A stretch of 64,000 nt of DNA. It comes from Blastocystis hominis (Eukaryota; Sar; Bigyra; Opalinata; Blastocystidae). Each line of letters begins with the position of its first letter. The first letter of the stretch is position 1. Both the position numbers and the translations under genes were made by a program. The notes under the pieces were generated by a model. That model was not told where the DNA came from. It did no database searches and saw only the letters and a list, made by a program, of their open reading frames with translations. This document shows, in pieces, positions 11,627-21,995 of this stretch. The DNA is taken from positions 371,308-435,307 of the forward strand of contig NW_013171818.1 of the NCBI RefSeq assembly GCF_000151665.1. Reading direction: 5' to 3'.

Positions 11627-12115
11627 TTAATGTGTCAACGAATCCAGTGTAGTATCGATAAAAGACTTTAACTGCTCATGGCAGGATTCTACACAGCTTA
11701 CACAAAACTAGTTTTCCTACGATATGTGTGTATAGCAGTAATCAGTTCACCTGTAATCTGCTTATTCTTTTCGCTCAGCTCCTCGATTTCAGTCAACTGC
11801 TGTCTACAATGTATATCTTCCCTCTAGGAAAAATAGATACGACTCTGTTTTATGGAATTCTTCAAGTGAATCAATCAATGTCTTAAAACGATCTTTTGAG
11901 TTTTTCAGCAGCTCCATTTGTTGATCAGCCTACAATATTTGCGAAAGAAAAAGGGAAACCTTCGTAATGTGTTCATTTACAACGCTTTCGTTTGAATCTG
12001 TTGCCATAGGACACTGACGCAAGCTTTCTTCAACGATCACTTGCATCTGCCGAAGAAACCACATAGTCAGCTCTTGGAGTTCCGATATGGGATCAATTGG
12101 AGCAGGATTCTGCAT
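11627..12115 (-). CDS. MED21: Mediator subunit 21 (Med21/Srb7-like)
   Basis: The start is the ATG at 12115 (MQNPAPIDPISELQELT). Introns near 11930-11960, 11830-11860 and 11690-11750 join to a protein of about 130 residues. The pattern is that of MED21: an N-terminal helix DPISELQEL, a middle DRFKTLIDSLEEF matching the LIDSLP region, then a coiled coil (QQLTEIEELSEKNKQI) and the helix CHEQLKSFIDTTLDSL before TAA 11627-11629. MED21 pairs with MED7 in the Mediator middle module, acting in the nucleus. The stop is followed by TTGTTGTTTGTT on the minus strand. The last junction uses a longer intron (about 60 bases), which I prefer because it restores the conserved last helix. Confidence 0.65.
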
Positions 12116-12199
12116 CGCTCAATATTCTAAATGAATAGAAATGAGAGTAAGAACAAAAGATGAGGAAAACGATTATTCTGATATTGTTGTCTGTTCGAA

Positions 12200-13005
12200 A
12201 TGAGTTATCTAATGTAGATAATACTTTTTCTGGAGTGCATGCTGCTCATCCATATGTAGAGTGTGCTTTTTACTGCTTTTTGTAAATGTGTTTTCCAGTA
12301 TATATTTGGTTATTCGTTTTAGTGTAGATACGGTAGAGATACTGACAAGCGCGAATTTTGATGAAAAAGTGTTACAATCCAGTTCTGGCAAGTGGTTTGT
12401 GAAATTCTATGCCCCTGTATATACGAATTTTCTCCTATAAACTTGTAGTGGTGTCCTCATTGCATGGAATTATCTCCTGTCTGGAATCAGTTGGCCGAGA
12501 TTGTTCCGGATTCGATCCATATTGCTGAAGTAGAATGCTTGCCATTTCGTTTATTAGATTGACGGATCGCAGAACCAAGATGTTTTCAGCCGCTATAATC
12601 TTCATTCGATTCCGACTTTGCTTTTATTTATCAATGTATACTTTTTTCTACTCATTTGAATTATTCAGGGGACCTATATCGAGTATGACAAAGATCGGGA
12701 TTTGTTCTCTTTGTATTCCTTCGTCAGATTCTCCCAATTGAACGAGAAGGGAGTGATTTCTCCATACTACAGATTAACAGTGATTTCCATAGTAAAAGTT
12801 GGAATGATTGGAGGGGCTGAGCGGTAGAAGATGATCGAATTGGCAAGTTGGTTCTTAGGACAGCATATTTTTATTATGTTTGGACTCCTCTTCATGCTCG
12901 GTCTGTTGATTGGGATGATGGGAACGTTGCTTGTTCGCGATTGCACGAGTAATGACACTTATGATGAAATGGATGAAATTCCAGAGGAAAAGGAGAAAGC
13001 GGAGT
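12200..13005 (+). CDS. TMX-like transmembrane thioredoxin (protein disulfide isomerase)
   Basis: The start at 12200 (MSYLI) and two introns (44 and about 25 bases) give a signal peptide (MSYLIVCFLLLFVNVFSS). A thioredoxin domain follows: KWFVKFYAP, intron, WCPHCMELSPVW, so the active site is the PDI-like CPHC. A further intron leads to IDGSQNQDVFSRY and the cis-proline loop SIPTLLLFIN. A TM helix (FIMFGLLFMLGLLIGMM) and an acidic cytosolic tail (EMDEIPEEKEKAE) end it, as in TMX-family ER oxidoreductases. No stop codon is encoded at the natural end. TGTTTGTT begins at 13010, and cleavage four bases earlier, after T13005, would create TAA. The next in-frame stop is about 17 codons on. The join just before MIELASWF is uncertain. 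Confidence 0.8.
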
Positions 13006-13017
13006 TTGTTGTTTGTT
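13005..13017 (+). terminator. Polyadenylation element creating the TMX-like stop
   Basis: GCG GAG T is followed by TTGT and then TGTTTGTT at 13010-13017. Cleavage after T13005 plus A-tailing gives TAA in frame. The spacing of four bases matches the elements at 24952 and 60570. Confidence 0.75.
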
Positions 13018-13134
13018 GGAAAAACAGTATGGAAGATCACCTAAAGTGGAGGTGAGTCATGAATGACTGGCTCTAGAAAAAACAGAATATGACTTTGCAA
13101 TAAACAATAAAAACTCGTAAAGGATAATACACAT

Positions 13135-13543
13135 CTATTCTTCAAACTTCTTGCTATCCGTTTCAGAACGCTCAGAAGGAGCAACTCCGAAAAACTCATT
13201 TCTCTTCGCAAAGTACCATCTTCTGATCTTATTGTAAAGATAATAATACTAAACTTACAGGAGAAAATACATTTTCGCCATGAGACTCATCAAATGGTAC
13301 ATACATAAGACAGTAAAATCCAGCACCTGTAGTTCATTAAGAGTATACAAGAATACCAAGTGTTAAAAAGGTAGTTACCAATCTCAGTACTCGCGTTCCT
13401 CTAGCCCCTAAAAAGGTCCCTGCTCGCTTATATTCCTTAACAATTGGTGCTTTTTCCACCATATTGATTGCAGTAAAAAGAATTTGTACAGAGATGATTT
13501 GAAGAGGTTGTGGAATTGGGCTAGTGGATTGTTCGAGTATCAT
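13135..13543 (-). CDS. Small two-helix membrane protein, unrecognised
   Basis: Three exons join across introns of about 52 and 36 bases. From ATG 13543 the product is about 107 residues: MILEQSTSPIPQPLQII, then KEYKRAGTFLGARGTRVL, a hydrophobic stretch LDFTVLCMYHLMSLM, then MYFLLRWYFAKRNEFFG and an acidic tail ending at TAG 13135-13137. The frame is also open upstream of the chosen ATG, so a longer N-terminus or an earlier exon is possible. The family is not recognised; size and topology would fit a small ER membrane protein. It converges on the TMX-like gene with about 120 bp between coding ends. Confidence 0.5.
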
Positions 13544-13570
13544 CTGTGAAACCCAGGATATTATTTGCAC

Positions 13571-13850
13571 AAAGCAGATCTCATTTCATTAGATACGATA
13601 GCTATGTTTTTAAGTAATAGAGCACACATTATTATTGGTGAAGTATTTGATTATTCCAAAATATAAACAATAGGGAAGGATTTTGAAGGGAGTTGATAAA
13701 TGTTAATATTTGCTCTGTTTTCCCTATTTTCTTGTGGTTCTATGGAACAATGGTCAATATCATACCGTAATCTTCATTCTTCTTCTTTGTGAATATTACT
13801 CTAATATCGATATAACCAGTGTGGTGTACTTAATAGTAGACCACAGATCT
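13571..13850. other. Upstream region of the first small heat-shock gene
   Basis: This is an AT-rich non-coding stretch between the small membrane gene (minus strand) and the heat-shock element. No open frame of protein-like composition was seen. Confidence 0.5.
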
Positions 13851-13885
13851 GAAACTTCTAGAAACTTCTAGAAACTTCTAGAACC
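13851..13885 (+). promoter_or_regulatory. Heat-shock element array
   Basis: Six alternating GAA/TTC blocks at a 5-base period (GAAACTTCTAGAAACTTCTA and on to GAACC) form a near-perfect HSF1 binding array. It lies 80 bases before the ATG of the small heat-shock gene at 13965. Blocks of nGAAn in inverted orientation are the known HSF trimer target. Confidence 0.9.
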
Positions 13886-13924
13886 ATCGAGAAGCTTTTT
13901 CTTCGATTTAGGTGAATTTACATA

Positions 13925-14465
13925 ATTTATTTGATTGATTTACCTTAAGTGAGTGATAATAATAATGAGCATTATATTCCGTGATCCTTTCTTTGATGGT
14001 TTTGATGATCTTCTCGTTTCGACTTATCCCAGACAGAATGACTTGGATTCTTGGTTTGATGATGGAATTCGACGTGATGTGATTACTCCGTTCAGTGGAT
14101 TTGGTCGAATGGACATGAAAGAGAACGAGAAAGAGTATGAAATGAGTGTGGATCTGCCTGGAATGGATAAGAGTGAAATCAAAATGCATGTTGAAGATAA
14201 TGGACTTGTGATTGAAGGAGAACGAAAGAGTGAAAAGAAAGAAGAGAAGGACAAATATCATTTCTGTGAGCGTCACTTCGGTTCTTTCCATCGTGAAGTA
14301 TCTCTTCCTAAGAATGCGAATGTGGATGGTATAAATGCGATGTATGAAAACGGAGTATTGAAAGTGGTGATTCCCAAAAAGGAAGAGAGCGCCCAAAAGA
14401 AACAGATTTGTGTGAATTAAGTGTATAAATAGTGTGATTTGATATTGATTGTTTGTTTGTTAGTA
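13925..14465 (+). repeat. Duplicated HSP20 block (partner 18223-18776)
   Basis: Identity starts about 40 bases before the ATG (ATTGATTTACCTTAAGTGAG) and runs through the 3' UTR to the TGTTTGTT element. The second copy carries a small GATT/GTTTG insertion near its end. Sequences outside the block, including the heat-shock elements, differ. Confidence 0.9.
13965..14420 (+). CDS. Small heat-shock protein (alpha-crystallin/HSP20), copy 1
   Basis: This intronless gene of about 151 codons starts at ATG 13965 (MSIIFRDPFFDGFDD). After an N-terminal arm comes an alpha-crystallin domain: EKEYEMSVDLPGMDK (beta-2/3), VEDNGLVIEGERKSEK, FGSFHREVSLPKNANVDG, and the signature ENGVLKVVIPKKE near the end. HSP20 chaperones bind unfolding proteins in the cytosol without ATP. 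The upstream HSE array makes heat induction very likely. TAA at 14418-14420 is followed by TGTTTGTT at 14450. The coding sequence is almost identical to the copy at 18263-18718; only a few third-base changes differ. Confidence 0.95.
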   Translation: MSIIFRDPFFDGFDDLLVSTYPRQNDLDSWFDDGIRRDVITPFSGFGRMDMKENEKEYEMSVDLPGMDKSEIKMHVEDNGLVIEGERKSEKKEEKDKYHFCERHFGSFHREVSLPKNANVDGINAMYENGVLKVVIPKKEESAQKKQICVN

Positions 14466-15064
14466 AACTATTCAAAACTCAAACTAAAAGGGATTTGTAT
14501 ATCTTTACAAAACTATGAATGAATTGTATATTGAATCATTTACCATTGCTTTATAAGAAGGGATCATGTAGTTTGAAAGATACTCTATTTGTTGAGATTG
14601 AATACAATCGAATAATGATGGATTGTCTTGATTTCTCCTCAATAACACTTTGATTTCAATGTTTTGTAACACATAGAACCAGGAATATACTATATATACA
14701 TATATACATATACATTGTATAAATCATTCAGTTCACAATAACACAATAATCTATACTATATATCTAGATTGGTATTCATTACATAATTCCATCAATAATC
14801 ACAATCGATGTTTTTTCTACTCATTGTACAATGATTCATATGATAGTTACACATGTCGCTTCCTTAACACATGACACTTCTTCCAAAGCAACAAATGAAT
14901 AACGGAAGATATCTAGCCAAAAACTATCGGTTCTTTGACACTCGTATATTCAGTAAATCATGTATCGAAGGTAATATATAAGAATAATGCACCGTGAAAC
15001 ATTCACTTCCTTGATAAACAAACATTCCATTCTCAATATCAATATACAAGCATTATAATCCTTA
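14466..15064. other. AT-rich intergenic spacer
   Basis: This spacer lies between HSP20 copy 1 and the 3' end of the GT61 gene. The GT61 transcript probably extends into it: AACAAACA at about 15009-15016 (TGTTTGTT on the minus strand) lies some 50 bases past its stop. A TATATATACATATATACATA stretch occurs near 14690-14710. No coding signal was seen. Confidence 0.6.
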
Positions 15065-16883
15065 TTACATGAATATTGCAGACCATCGATCATTCGCTTC
15101 ATATACAAAGCGCCACCGTTTCGCATATTCCACTGCATCCCGTACAGCAGAAAGCATTTTGAACTGAGGAGGATTTACACTGTGTTCAAGATAACTTCTT
15201 CGAACATAATAGAATTTGCCATCCTCATAGGCATTCTCTGCATCTTTCCACATCCTCTTCACTTTGCCATTTGGAACAAAACTTGAAACCATGATATAGT
15301 GCAAACGGGAAAACATTGCAGTGTTGGAATACCACAATTCATAGAAATATGGCGGATAACACTCAATGACCGCTGTATGAGGAACTGAAAAAATGAGATT
15401 GATGAAGCTTGCGCTATGCGGAGAAACCACAATATCCGAATCATAGAAGAGTTGTAATTGTTCTTTAAATGATAATCCTTCCATATTCTCATAAGAAACG
15501 ACAAGTTCCTACCAATGAAACTTGAAACTTGGTCTTACCTTAAAATGCGAAGAAATAATCTCAACCCAGGTACTATGCAATGTGAAACCTCGAATATTCT
15601 TTCGATCAACGATCAGCAAAGCGAGCCGAGGCGGCTCGTTATGTCTTGATTGAACATTCGCATGGCGCCAAGCAGTTGCTTTTATGAGATCTTGAGGGAA
15701 AAAGCCAGCAAATAACGCTCCATCCATATGGAATCGAACGCGATCGGCCAACACCTAGAGTCGTTATCCCAGCATCATGAAAAGCTACAGCTGATCGGAA
15801 GCACGTGGTACGAGTCAACGAAATACTGTTCGCTATATGAACGGCAGGTTTGAAATTCTCTGGAAATAAGCTCAAAACTAACTGTAGATAGGTTTTGGAC
15901 CATTCAAAGTCGTTCTCAGTAAACTGGGGAATATAGATGTCGGTAAGAGGAGGATAAAAAGAAGGATATCGAAGCTTGAGCAAAGCGTGATTGAGAGATT
16001 CCGCGAAATGACCGATGTGACGTAATTGGCAGGGCTTAAATACATAATAATACCCTTTTTCTATCCATTTTGCTTTCTTTGGAAGTCTTTGTTTGCGTGT
16101 TTTCAGCTTATGACTATATCGAAAGCCTATTCAATCATTTTATTTGGTAGAATTCGATACTTTGATCATCGGGATATTGAAAGTTCATTGATCCTGACTT
16201 GAGGAATATTATCCATGTGAATGAAGAATCCATACATATATTATGCGCATCCAAAAATGGACTGTCAGTCTTGTTAACAAAACGAATTGTGGCAGTCGAG
16301 TACTTGCTCTGTCGAAATTGGGAATTTGTAAAATTGCGATTCTTCTCTCTACAAATGAAGTCTCTTTTTGGCAACTACGATTGGAAATAATTATTTCTTA
16401 CTCTTTCCAACATATTTAGGAAGGACTGCTCCCTACAATTGAGCCCATTACGTTATCTTACCAGACATCTCGCTGATACGAGAAAGCCTTCGTACCCCAT
16501 TGATCCTCGTTCGGAATAAGCTTTGACAATATCACATGAGACGAATAAAGTTTAAAATTCACATGTATATCAAAGAGAATAGAAGAAGGAACAATATTCA
16601 TGAGAAGTCCATATTCTTCAATGAACCCAATTTCACTGGAGGTAATTCTTGTGTTGTTATCCATATGAGGCGATATTGCAGCAACTTGGTTGTTTTGCCG
16701 TAATTCCTTTATATTTGACACGGAAGAAGTAGCGGCAGTCTTTACCTTTCTCATAGAAAACAAGAGACATTCAAATTTATCTCTATAATGATAATTCTGA
16801 AAGACTTTGTTAGAAATGCTAGAAATAAATAAAGCTACTGCGTAACATAATATTATTAGCAAAAAAAGACCAATTCTGAACAT
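15065..16883 (-). CDS. GT61-family (DUF563) glycosyltransferase
   Basis: This multi-exon gene starts at ATG 16883 with a type II signal anchor (MFRIGLFLLIILCYAVAL) and a Golgi-type stem. The middle exons include DGALFAGFFPQDLIKATAW. After an intron of about 30 bases the C-terminal exon reads SFKEQLQLFYDSDIVVSPHS, then ASFINLIFSVPHTAVIEC. This is the hallmark of the DUF563/GT61 family (plant xylosyltransferases, EOGT, POMGNT2), where the region contacts the nucleotide sugar. A TAA ends it at 15065. It probably adds a sugar to N- or O-glycans in the secretory pathway; donor and acceptor cannot be told. Exact joins in 15760-16460 were not all resolved. Confidence 0.8.
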
Positions 16884-18147
16884 AACTTAGAACGTAAAAT
16901 AAGAATAACTACCTAATTTTCACATAATAAATAAATCTGATTAATAGTACATACAGATTAGAATGTATTGTTAGCACAATTTCAGGGATAGCATTAAGAG
17001 GAATAGAAGTAATATTATTATTATTGTTTCTACTAAGTATATAATGGAAGTTTGAGGTCAAGAATTCTATTACACATTTACTATGCTTTTGTATGTGCTT
17101 TCGTTTTAATCACATTTCTTCACTCTATTAGTCTTAAACGCTATTTATTACTCACAACTATATCTGTTTCTAGCATAGTCATTTGAAATATGCATTACTC
17201 CTATTTTCCTAAATATGTCAAATACAAAGGGAAGTACACATTATTATCACCACAATTCATGATACAACACAGGAAAAGAGTTGCCATGTGATATACTATC
17301 TTCCTAAATCGAAGAATATAGAACATAGGTTATGTAGAATGGCGTTTGATGAGGGAAAACGAACCTACAATCCATTCTACATAATTGCACCACATTTGTC
17401 ATAGGCTGCAATTATGTACTTAATTAATATCCACAACCTTTACTATAAGCCTATTTCGATAACTGCACGTATAGATAGGATCATTTAGGTGATGAAACAT
17501 AAAAAACAGCAATAGCATACAACTATCAATGGTTTTGTCATCATTGTCATAGGGACAAAAATGCCTATTTCGCCCCAAACGGGAGATTATTGACTATCTA
17601 CAAAATCGGCTTTAAATTGGCATATATTTCTTTATGTGTTACACACGGCTTTCATCCCTATCAATCGCAGAAATCCGAAAATTATGTCCATGTTAAACAA
17701 GTTTTTCTTATAATTTCGTACTCATCGTACAGTATTTTGAACATGATCCACTTTTGTATGAGAGAGTCATCGGATGTGTGGAAAGCACTTGTAATCGTTA
17801 TGATTAAATATTAGAAATACAAAAACACACGAATTGATTAGAATTACAAAAGTCAATAAACGACTCAATATTATTTATTAATAATCGCTTATGTCATTAC
17901 AATAAGAAGAATCACTTAGAAAAATATGGTATTTCAACAAAGTCAAAAGCGAATAAGAAAACATTGTCTTTAATTACTATTAACTATACAGATATGTTCT
18001 AATTCAACACTTATACATATTCATAGAAGAACCAAATATACATGCCAAGTTTGTGAACCAGTCTTTGTTCGAGTAGAATTATCATATGTGTTACAAATTA
18101 TTACACATTATATTTCATACATTCATAAAATTACCAGATCTTTCACC
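16884..18147. other. AT-rich intergenic region without visible gene
   Basis: About 1.26 kb separate the GT61 start from the HSE of HSP20 copy 2. Short open frames (for example around 17590-17814) have no protein-like composition, splice pattern or homology I can see. An imperfect inverted repeat (TGTAGAATGG .. CCATTCTACA) occurs at about 17333-17382. This could be remains of deleted family members, but nothing demonstrable is left. Confidence 0.5.
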
Positions 18148-18170
18148 TTCTAGTAAATTCCCGAATGTTC
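18148..18170 (+). promoter_or_regulatory. Heat-shock element of HSP20 copy 2
   Basis: TTCTAGTAAATTCCCGAATG then TTC gives five blocks at the 5-base period (TTC, GTA, TTC, GAA, TTC), a good HSF site. It differs in sequence from the array of copy 1, although the genes are almost identical. It lies about 93 bases before the ATG. Confidence 0.75.
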
Positions 18171-18262
18171 CAAACAATTCTAGATCATTCCCAATCCTGT
18201 ACTTACTTACTTTTCATTATTTATTTAATTGATTGATTTACCTTAAGTGAGTGATAATAATA

Positions 18263-18718
18263 ATGAGCATTATATTCCGTGATCCTTTCTTTGATGGTTT
18301 TGATGATCTTCTCGTTTCGACTTATCCCAGACAGAATGACTTGGATTCTTGGTTTGATGATGGAATTCGACGTGATGTGATTACTCCGTTCAGTGGATTT
18401 GGTCGAATGGACATGAAAGAGAACGAGAAAGAGTATGAAATGAGTGTGGATCTGCCTGGAATGGACAAGAGTGAAATCAAAATGCATGTTGAAGATAATG
18501 GACTTGTGATTGAAGGAGAACGAAAGAGTGAAAAGAAAGAAGAGAAGGACAAATATCATTTCTGTGAGCGTCACTTCGGTTCTTTCCATCGTGAAGTATC
18601 TCTTCCTAAGAATGCGAATGTGGATGGTATAAATGCGATGTATGAAAACGGAGTATTGAAAGTGGTAATTCCCAAAAAGGAAGAGAGCGCCCAAAAGAAA
18701 CAGATTTGTGTGAATTAA
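18263..18718 (+). CDS. Small heat-shock protein (alpha-crystallin/HSP20), copy 2
   Basis: This is a near-exact copy of the gene at 13965-14420, with the same predicted protein (MSIIFRDPFF to QKKQICVN), the same absence of introns and the same 3' processing element (TGTTTGTT at 18760). Silent changes such as GAT to GAC after ATG in the PGMDK segment and GTG to GTA near the end distinguish it. Near identity next to unlike promoters points to a recent duplication or to continuing gene conversion restricted to the transcribed block. Confidence 0.95.
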   Translation: MSIIFRDPFFDGFDDLLVSTYPRQNDLDSWFDDGIRRDVITPFSGFGRMDMKENEKEYEMSVDLPGMDKSEIKMHVEDNGLVIEGERKSEKKEEKDKYHFCERHFGSFHREVSLPKNANVDGINAMYENGVLKVVIPKKEESAQKKQICVN

Positions 18719-18776
18719 GTGTATAAATAGTTTGATTTGATATTGATTGTTTGATTGATTGTTTGTTTGTTAGAAA

Positions 18777-19360
18777 AGACTCTCTTGCAGATTAATTTTA
18801 TAATACTTGTGGGTATTTAATTATAGTGACGAAGAGTATTAGCCATGTGAGATACGAGCTGCTCACTCTTTGACGAAAGTATATTCAATAATCACTTAAT
18901 GTAAATTTCTCCTCTTATGCAAAACATTCAAAAGGTGAAATATCGTTTGGGATTTTGTGAACCATCACCAAAAAGAATTAGGTATACACCAATCTATCAC
19001 ACTATATAGGTTATTATAGTTATATACCAAGCATAAAGGCAATATAGAAGGGAAAACAAAACATGTGACAAGAAATGAAAGAATGTGTATTTTGTGTGAT
19101 AAATGAAAGCAATAACTATGCTGGAATACTATCTATTCGCAAAATAGGTTCATGTAAAAGAATAGTATCAATGGCATAGTTATCTTAATTCTATTCATTG
19201 GATAAAGATATATCACGATAGAATTACTAATTATCTTTTCATATCAAGTGTTACTTTAAGGTTATGACCAAGCTGACAAAATATGCTATGTTTATGGAAT
19301 TCCAAAATTAAAACTAAAGGGAAGAATCAGATATATCTGGAAATCATTATTTCTTTTAGT
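18777..19360. other. AT-rich intergenic spacer
   Basis: No gene is visible between HSP20 copy 2 and the MORN/LRR gene starting at 19361. Base composition is strongly AT with scattered stops in all frames. Confidence 0.5.
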
Positions 19361-21330
19361 ATGGTCAACAATTTACGTTGTATACATACAGAAATATCGC
19401 TCATAATATAGACTCGTCAAGACAACCCAGAGAATCAAGGTATTTACTCAACGATTACACTATCTCTCAAAAGAAGATCATTTCCATTAATGGAGAGGAA
19501 TATGAAGTAACCCTATATCAAGGAGATCATTCCAATGAATATTTGTTGAGTGAAATGAAAAATGGTAAAGTTGAAGGTCGATGTCAATTATTCAATCGTG
19601 GAATTTTGATTCTTGCATGGATGATGAAAAATGGTAAACGAATTGGTGGAGTGACAGAATATGAAAATGGTAAAGCATTACAAAGAGAAAACTGGGATTC
19701 GATTGTTGGACATGATGGAAATCGCAGAATAATCGAAAATAGTAAAGAAGGATTAATCATGACAATTCGATGTAAGTGTGAAAATGATGGAGAGAATGGT
19801 GATGATGATGATATGGTGATTTATCGAGGTGGATTTGATGAAGAAATGAATCGAGATGGTTATGGAATCGAATATGATAGAAATGATGGTAAAGAGAAGA
19901 TTGAAGGATATTGGTTGAAAGACAAATTGATTCGAATGATTCGTGAATTTGATGTTGATAATAACCAAATGATCGAATATGCTGAAGACAAAGATAAGAA
20001 TGGAAATGTGGAAATATTAAATCGCATTCCAATGTATATAGGAGGATATAGTATTGAAAATAGTAAATATGTTCGAAATGGATTGGGATATTTGCTTGAT
20101 GAAAGTAGTGGAACAGCAATTCGTGAAAGTGAATGGGAACATGGTTTAGAGAAGAAACATGGAATTGACTTGTATGAAGGTTGGTATGTGAAAGGAATGA
20201 ATGAAAGTATTCGAAGTGTATTGAAGAATGAAAATCCAAGAGAATTGAAGAACGATAATCCATATATAATGAAGAATGATCATGGATATTTAGTGAAGAG
20301 TGAGGATTTAACAGAACTGAAGAATGAAGATCGAAGTGAAAGGAAACATGATGATCCAATTGACATGATGAAAGAAAATCCAAGAAAAATGAAAAGTGAA
20401 TCACTTGTGAATGTGCCTATGAAACGAATGGAAATCCACAATAGTTCTGAATTGAATGAAATGGATTTGGAAGTGACTGAATTGGTGATATGTTCGAATA
20501 GTTGTAATGACATGAATGAATTGAATCTGAATCGATTTGAATGGTTGGAATCAATGGAAATAGGTGATGATTGTTTTGGTTCAGTACAAACGTTGAAAAT
20601 GGATGGATTGAATCGATTGAAAAGTCTGAAAATCGGAAGCAATTCGTTTACTCAGACAAAGAATGGTTATAGAAATGACCAGTCGAAATCATTCCACATA
20701 TTGAATTGTGAATCATTGGAAAGGATGGAGATCGGCCGTTACAGTTTTAGTGATTTTGGCGGCGACTTTGAATTGAAGAATTGTCCACAATTACAATCCA
20801 TTCAAATAGGCACAATTGGAAGCAGTTCGTTTAATTTCTTTTATAGTTCGTTTGTGATTCGAGGTATTGAACTGATATTGAAAATGAATAATGCATAGAT
20901 CTTCCAAATCTACAATCCATTACTTTGGGTTATTATTCCTTTGAAGAATCCAAATCGACAATAATTGAAAGTACTGCATAGTTAAAAATGAAATGATTGA
21001 AATAGATCTTCCATCACTGCAGCAATTAGAACTAGATTTTGGTGCGCTTTGTGGAGAGTATAGTGAATCCTGTTCATTGATCATGCGAAGTAATAATGAG
21101 ATAACTGGAAATGATTGAATGTAGACCTTCCTAATCTAACATCTATATATTCTAAGGAATATAGTTTCTATAATCCTCATTCATTGATATTGGAAAGTAG
21201 TTCTATTTAATAATTGTTCATAGTTCTAGATATTCCAAATCTACAGAACGTTTATTTGCCTGAAGCATTCCAAAAAGTTGAATCCAAATCAATGTCGAGT
21301 CGTGTTTTACTGAATTGTTTTTATCCATAG
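19361..21330 (+). CDS. MORN/LRR-family protein, one LRR unit, Asn/Lys-rich linker
   Basis: Start at ATG 19361 (MVNNL); a 35-base intron (19378-19412) joins it to the main exon. The N-terminal domain (NGEEYEVTLYQGDHSNEYLL) differs from the gene at 784 but matches the gene ending at 63387. MORN-like repeats follow (GGFDEEMNRDGYGIEYDRND; YIGGYSIENSKYVRNGLGYL), then a lysine/asparagine-rich linker, then the LRR unit (LESMEIGDDCFGSVQTLKMD, SFHILNCESLERMEIG). Four short exons beginning DLPNL, DLPSL, DLPNL and IPNL follow, each after a phase-1 intron of 32-35 bases. TAG at 21328-21330 ends it. The linker contains repeated ELKNE/LKNENP motifs. Function unknown. Confidence 0.75.
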
Positions 21331-21539
21331 ATGTATCAGCTATTTTAATCAAGTTATTACCTGATCTAGAATGAAATGGGCTATTGCCTAAAAGGAAATG
21401 AAGTTCTATCAATTCAGGCCACGGTAATAAACTTTGAATGTCGACTACTGTTATGTATTCTATTTGTTATTAATGAACTCGTGTAATTGCTTCAAGATAA
21501 ATATATGTATCTTTCTATTTTCGAATAATACAATCCACT

Positions 21540-21974
21540 ATGAATGAAGTCATTGTATCACACTATATACTCCAATGTTCCATCATAATTCCTTTTTTGT
21601 TTGAAAGCACCTATATTGTAATGTGCTTTTCAAGAGAGAGACAATACCATATTCTTTCCCTCTGCCTTACGTTTTCCATGGTTTGTATACACTATTTCAC
21701 AGTTCTTCATTCACTGTTTGACCAACATAACCTTTTCTCCTTTTATTCACTATTTTCTTATTATTATGTGCAGCATCACCAAAAGGTAAGTTTTCGTGCT
21801 ATTAATTGGATTGAATATGCAGAAGAACGAGTATTGGCCACATGGAGTCGTTGTGGTACTCATGTCGTTTTCTTGGGTCAAATGACCGGGGATGATTCTG
21901 CAATAGAGAACGTTTATACTGGATTGATGGGAATAGCGTTTCCTAACAATCAAAGGCTAAACGAGCAATTCTAA
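21540..21974 (+). pseudogene. Possible N-terminal fragment of a GT31 (C1GalT-like) glycosyltransferase
   Basis: An exon from about 21774, with a 37-base intron (about 21786-21822), reads KEERVLATWSRCGTHVVFLG. This is like the start of the catalytic region in core-1 galactosyltransferases, where the pattern is (K/R)xVxATWxxRCxxxxF. The frame ends after NNQRLNEQF at 21974, before any DxD segment, and the next gene on the other strand begins at once. It is therefore either a broken remnant or a mis-joined small gene. The upstream part (21540-21770) is AT-rich and may hold a first exon encoding a signal anchor. Resemblance is short, so this is tentative. Confidence 0.3.
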
Positions 21975-21995
21975 TATTTTTGTAGAACAAACAGT

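Noticed and set aside
17333-17382. Imperfect inverted repeat near 17.35 kb as a possible transposon end or RNA gene
   Set aside because: Only about 10-12 paired bases, no target-site duplication, no coding sequence nearby and no conserved RNA shape.
18221-18694. Minus-strand frames antisense to both HSP20 genes
   Set aside because: They mirror the codon pattern of a clear alpha-crystallin gene and carry no family signature of their own.
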